Origin: Bordetella parapertussis
GTDB taxonomy: Bacteria; Pseudomonadota; Gammaproteobacteria; Burkholderiales; Burkholderiaceae_B
Direction of reading: 5' to 3'
NCBI GenBank assembly: GCA_945862495.1
Contig: CAMAYM010000111.1
Location: 1-8,459 of the forward strand
Length of the DNA: 8,459 nt
Below are positions 5,637-8,459 of the stretch, piece by piece. The position numbers and the translations under genes are program-made. Below the pieces are notes generated by a model. It was not told where the DNA came from. It ran no database searches and saw nothing but the letters and a program-made list of their open reading frames with translations. Position 1 is the stretch's first letter, and every line of letters starts with the position of its first letter.

Positions 5637-5703
5637 AAAAGTCGGTTGTTTAAATAATGTTTAAAAACAGTAACTTATATTCAAAAAAGATCACCGTGTA
5701 ATA
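5592..5703 (-). repeat. Diverged 112-bp direct repeat, copy B (tRNA-Asn 3' half plus AT-rich tail; putative att scar)
   Basis: Right-hand partner of 3826-3938 in the same orientation. Matching words include TGGCTCCCCG, TCGAACCA, GAAAAGTCGGTT, ATTCAAAAAA and CACCGTGTAATA at the same relative places. Reading leftward, this is an element end (TATTACACGGTG...AACCGACTTTT) joined to a tRNA 3' half and then a terminator. That is the expected arrangement of an attachment junction on the side away from the intact tRNA. Confidence 0.75.
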
Positions 5704-5720
5704 ACTCGTGTAATTGAATT

Positions 5721-5743
5721 AAGAGTTGCATTATGCAACTCTT
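5721..5743. repeat. Perfect 10-bp inverted repeat
   Basis: AAGAGTTGCA / TTA / TGCAACTCTT. It starts 18 bp beyond the end of repeat B. There is no U-run after it on either strand, so it is not a standard terminator. Protein-binding site and hairpin are both possible. Confidence 0.7.
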
Positions 5744-5952
5744 GGGCACTTGGGTCCGTTTTTACTCATTACAAAAAGCGCAAAATTATTAATACGGCGA
5801 CACTCTTTAACTTGTGAGCTACTAACCACGCCAACCAAGCAATCAAAATCTTATTTGAGTCCCATCCGGCCACCTTTACACTTTTTTTCTGCACGAATGA
5901 TGACCACTTTTTTAAAACAAACCTCGTCACTTTTTGAAGTACCGGTAAATTT
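5731..5952 (-). pseudogene. Decayed minus-strand reading frame, unidentified
   Basis: One minus-strand frame stays open for 33 codons, meets a TAA, and continues for 39 more. The first part ends VVIIRAEKKCKGGRMGLK and the second ends NNFALFVMSKNGPKCPRVA before a TAA at 5731-5733. The composition looks protein-like, but there is no start codon near the upstream stop and I recognise no family. It could be the worn-out end of an element gene or chance in an AT-rich stretch. Confidence 0.25.
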
Positions 5953-5986
5953 TTATAATTATTTTGCCGCGATTAACATAGGTTGC

Positions 5987-6097
5987 TCATTCATATTGTA
6001 AGGTCGATTTGATCACCCACGCCCGAGCGCGGGTGAGTGCCTCGTTGATGTTATATCGTGCTTCATCCCCATCGATGATACCCATATCTACGATGAT
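5987..6097 (-). pseudogene. 3' end of an unidentified gene truncated by the IS21 insertion
   Basis: In one minus-strand frame the last 37 codons before a TGA (5987-5989) read as an ordinary soluble protein tail, including MGIIDGDEARYNINEALT and ending RARAWVIKSTLQYE. The base composition of this piece is clearly GC-richer than the AT-rich DNA just left of it, as a coding tail would be. Going upstream, the frame runs into the IS21 terminal repeats and hits a TGA at 6110-6112, so the rest of the gene should be on the far side of the element, outside the window. An internal ATG at 6085-6083 has no clear ribosome-binding site, so a stand-alone small protein is less likely. Family not recognised. 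Confidence 0.5.
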
Positions 6098-6102
6098 TGC
6101 GT

Positions 6103-6143
6103 ATTCCGATCATCGTGACCGCTGATTCTGACCTATCGTGACC
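6103..6143 (+). repeat. IS21 terminal multiple repeats (two direct copies)
   Basis: ATTCCGATC-ATCGTGACC (6103-6120) and ATTCTGACCTATCGTGACC (6125-6143) differ at two positions plus a one-base gap. A third GTGACC core lies inverted at 6189-6197 (GGTCACGAT), overlapping the istB stop. Such repeated end sequences are the IstA binding sites in IS21-type transposition. Confidence 0.75.
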
Positions 6144-6190
6144 AGTTGCGCAGCGTGATGTGTTGTGCCCTTAAATTATAAGTACATCGG

Positions 6191-6955
6191 TCACGATGAG
6201 TTAGTTTTTTTCTCCTGTTTGGTGGTTTTTGGCTTTTGCCGTAATGATTCTCCCGCTAAAGTCAGGCGATGATTTTTTTGCATTAAGCGGTCCATGATCG
6301 CGTCAGCGATCGTGGCGTCTCCGATCCAGGCGTGCCAGTGCTCGATGGGTAATTGACTCGTGATGATGGTGGCCTTACTAGCAGCCCTGTCGTCAATCAG
6401 TTCCAGTAAATCAGCCCGCGTATGAGCATCCAGACCAGTCATCCCCCAATCATCCAGTAACAACACGTCAGTTTTGGCGATCTGTATCAGCCATTTGCCG
6501 AAGGTGCCGTTGCCGTGTCGGATTTTTAAATCTTCTGTCAGGCGCGGCACGCGCTGGTAATAAACCGAGTGACCTCGGCGACAGGCGTATTGAGCCAGTG
6601 CACAACCCAGCCAGGATTTACCCGCGCCAGTCGGTCCGGTAATAAAGATCGTCTGACCATTGGTCACCCAGTCGCCTAGCACAAGACTCATGATCTCTTT
6701 GCGATCGAGCCCTCGACCAGCGCGAGTATCCAGATCTTCAATCGCAGCCTGCGGATAGCGTAGGTGAGCATTCTTTAAAAGACGTACAAGCTTTTTATCA
6801 TTGCGCCAGTTGATCTCGCGATCAACCAAGAGTGCGAGTCGTTCTTCAAAGCTCATGCTGCTAATAGTGGCTTGCATCAACTGTTCTTGCAGGCTATCTG
6901 CCATGCCCTGTAGTTTTAATTCTTTTAACTGCTCTAGCGTTGTATGAGTCATCAT
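6191..6955 (-). CDS. istB: IS21-family transposition helper ATPase IstB
   Basis: A 254-aa protein of normal IstB length. The N-terminal helical region begins TTLEQLKELKLQGMADSLQEQ, typical of the family. The AAA+ domain, related to DnaC, has Walker A GPTGAGKS at 107-114 and Walker B VLLLDD at 164-169, followed by WGMTGLDAHTRADLLELIDDR and SQLPIEHWHAWIGD, then DRLMQKNHRLTL near the end. IstB assembles on DNA with ATP and helps IstA choose and join the target. The ATG at 6955, followed at once by a second ATG, lies 11 bp after the istA stop with AGGA nine bases upstream. Istb usually overlaps or nearly abuts istA, as here. It appears fully intact, although its partner istA is broken, so it would need IstA supplied from elsewhere. 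Confidence 0.93.
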   Translation of the reverse strand: MMTHTTLEQLKELKLQGMADSLQEQLMQATISSMSFEERLALLVDREINWRNDKKLVRLLKNAHLRYPQAAIEDLDTRAGRGLDRKEIMSLVLGDWVTNGQTIFITGPTGAGKSWLGCALAQYACRRGHSVYYQRVPRLTEDLKIRHGNGTFGKWLIQIAKTDVLLLDDWGMTGLDAHTRADLLELIDDRAASKATIITSQLPIEHWHAWIGDATIADAIMDRLMQKNHRLTLAGESLRQKPKTTKQEKKTNSS

Positions 6956-6966
6956 GATTAAAAATC

Positions 6967-8459
6967 CTATTGGTAGTAGCTCGGGCCACGCACGTGTTCA
7001 TGCTCTGGGCTGGTCCATTGAGTGGCATCTTGCTGGCTGACTTGGTCGCGGTGATTGGCCAGAATGTCACGCACATGGCTGTACTTGGTCACCCCAAGTT
7101 CAAGAGCGAGTAAACAGGCTGCCTCCAATCTCGTCTTGCCATAGCGCTTGGCCAGGGAGAGCAGCCCGAGACAGGCGCGATAGCCGTGCTCGGGGTGACG
7201 GCGCATATGCAAGAGCTTGGAGACAAACCCGCCGGTGGCCACCCCAATCGTCTCGCCCCAGTGAATGAGCCTCTCGGGTGTCCACTCCATATGCGCACGA
7301 TGTGCAGCCGATAAGTGCTCGGCAACCGTTGTGTAGCCACCTTTTTGCATATTGCGGGCGTGACACGCTACCCGCTGACCTCGGTGCAAGACCTCCACGG
7401 CGTGCGCCGTCACTCGAGCCTCTAACTGCTGACTCACTAGTGCCTGTGGCACGCTGTAGCGATGTCCTTCAAATTCAATGTGCTGATCGATATGTACGCG
7501 CACAAGTTTGAATACCGCAAACTCCCACAGTTGGGCTGGTAGCGGTTGTAGTGCAGGCGCATCGATTTGCGTAAAACAGCTGGCGCGTGTGCCCGGCATT
7601 TTTTGGAAGTTCTTATTGTTTAACCGATCAAGTAGCGGCCTAATAGAATCGTTCACATCGTCGATTGAATTAAAACGAGTATTGCGCAGGCGCATCATGA
7701 TCCATCGTTCAACAACTTGAACAGCCGACTCGACCTTGCCTTTATCTTGTGGGTGGTAGGGACGAGCGGGTAAGACCGAGGTGCTGTAATGACGCGCAAA
7801 GTCGGCAACAGTCACGTTGGTGCCAGGCTCGTAGCGATCAGGGTCGCTGATCATGGCGCGAGGGTTGTCCGGCACGATCAACTGTGGCACGCCACCATAA
7901 AACCTTAAGGCTAAAGAGATGGAGTTCAACCAATCCATCATGGATTCTCGCGGTGTCGCGCAGGCAAAGGTATAGCTCGAGGCGCCCAGCGAAGCGACAA
8001 AGATATGCACCCGATCGCCGTTATTCAACCCAAGTGTGGGGCCGGCGAAGTCTACAAACATCTTCTCGCCCGCGCGGTGGGTCTGGCGCATGGATCGTTT
8101 AAGCGTGCGGGCATATTGCCGATAGTGCTCGCAGAATTGCGAATACTTATGGGTACGTTGCTCAGGGCGCTGAGCGACGTGCTCCTCCCAGAGCAGCATC
8201 AGCGTCATGCCTTTACGACGTTATTCCTGATGAACATAGCCGTAGTCTGGTAGCGCAACATCGCTGTGCTTGGCAGGGGCCGGCAGCAACCGGCGTTGCA
8301 GATCGGCTTCATCAAGACCTTGAATGGTCGGCCAATCTAGCTGTGCGGCTGCCGCCAAGGTGACGTACTTGGTCACCACGCCTTTGGATAGCCCCAGAGA
8401 TGCGGCTATCCGTTCATGGGAGAGCTGCGCGTCTAACTTCAGACGCAAGACATCCTTTA
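6967..8459 (-). pseudogene. istA: IS21-family transposase IstA, interrupted by one in-frame stop; 5' end outside window
   Basis: The frame is continuous from the right edge to the stop at 6967 except for a single TAA at 8221-8223. Before the stop: KDVLRLKLDAQLSHERIAAS and LGLSKGVVTKYV, the helix-turn-helix that binds the IS ends, about 5 codons short of the usual start. After it, in the same frame, comes RRKG-MTLMLLWEEH, then the rve/DDE domain with FVDFAG (Asp), VPDNPRA (Asp), DKGKVES (Glu), and the C-terminal beta-barrel region GHRYSVP. IS21 transposases read HxELRRKGVTL here, so the TAA most simply comes from TTA (Leu) by one T-to-A change. An ATG at 8208 could restart translation, giving 413 aa without the DNA-binding part, but AAAGG is only one base upstream, too close to be a normal ribosome-binding site. 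Transposition would need readthrough or trans help. Confidence 0.9.

Larger units (their letters stand above)
5704..6097. other. Gene-poor AT-rich stretch between repeat B and the IS21 element
   Basis: Nearly 400 bp without an intact gene. It holds a perfect inverted repeat (5721-5743), a decayed minus-strand frame (5731-5952) and the 3' end of a gene truncated by the IS (5987-6097). The 91-codon plus-strand ORF at 5726-6001 has Leu/Ser/Thr-rich low-complexity content, no ribosome-binding site and no recognisable family, and I do not call it. Confidence 0.6.
6098..8459 (-). mobile_element. IS21-family insertion sequence (istA disrupted; right part outside window)
   Basis: istA and istB in tandem on the minus strand with the element's istB-side end inside the window. 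The end carries the multiple terminal repeats typical of IS21 elements. The exact tip is uncertain: TG at 6098 or at 6094 both suit the TG...CA ends of the family. The other end and any target duplication lie beyond 8459. Base composition is GC-richer than the DNA to its left. Confidence 0.85.

Noticed and set aside
3826..5703. Integron cassette array (TA pairs between repeats suggested attC sites)
   Set aside because: The repeats lack paired RYYYAAC/GTTRRRY core sites and imperfect palindromy, and are instead tRNA-derived; no integron integrase is present.
5853..5874. Plus-strand stretch TTTGAGTCCCATCCGGCCACC resembling a tRNA T-loop and 3' end
   Set aside because: The flanking bases form no five-bp T-stem, there is no matching acceptor strand or D-arm, and the resemblance is limited to a few common bases.
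5726..6001. 91-codon plus-strand ORF
   Set aside because: No ribosome-binding site, low-complexity composition, overlaps the inverted repeat and the truncated gene tail on the other strand, and no recognisable family.
1..8459. CRISPR arrays, rRNA or riboswitches
   Set aside because: No regularly spaced short repeats, rRNA-like sequence or recognisable aptamer pattern was seen on either strand.

Overview
The window looks like an accessory or boundary region of a Gram-negative, probably betaproteobacterial (Burkholderiales-like), chromosome. That placement is an inference. It rests on the tRNA-Asn remnant, the style of the AEC transporter and of the SDR/GST pair, and an IS21 element with GTGACC-type terminal repeats. 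Base composition is patchy by eye: the SDR/GST block and the IS21 genes are GC-richer, while the choloylglycine hydrolase and especially the 3.8-6.0 kb segment are AT-rich.

Layout. (1) 1-~150: the end of an IS3-family element, with the first 22 codons of its OrfA pointing out of the left edge. (2) 225-3760: ordinary metabolic genes. These are an AEC-family permease (+), a convergent two-gene operon (-) of a glutathione S-transferase followed by an unusual short-chain dehydrogenase whose catalytic Tyr is Phe, and a divergent (+) gene for an exported choloylglycine hydrolase/penicillin V acylase-family Ntn hydrolase. (3) 3782-5703: an accessory block bounded by two diverged 112/113-bp direct repeats. 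Each repeat holds the 3' half of a tRNA gene, from the anticodon loop to CCA; the right copy is clearly tRNA-Asn. Between them lie two minus-strand, toxin-antitoxin-like gene pairs, each with a 4-bp ATGA overlap: a Zeta-like P-loop kinase with a 67-aa partner, and DUF433 with DUF5615. Minus-strand terminators follow the pairs and the tRNA remnants. (4) 5704-6097: gene-poor, holding a perfect 10-bp inverted repeat, a decayed reading frame, and the 3' end of an unidentified gene cut off by the IS. (5) ~6098-8459: an IS21-family element (-) with an intact istB and an istA interrupted by one in-frame ochre codon between its helix-turn-helix and DDE domains. The istA 5' end runs off the right edge.

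The most interesting structure is the 3.8-5.7 kb block. The paired tRNA-Asn-derived repeats look like attachment-site scars of related integrative elements that crossed over in the anticodon loop, and what remains between them is two compact TA-like modules. No integrase is visible in the window. Both ends of the window are insertion sequences, which fits a repeatedly invaded locus.
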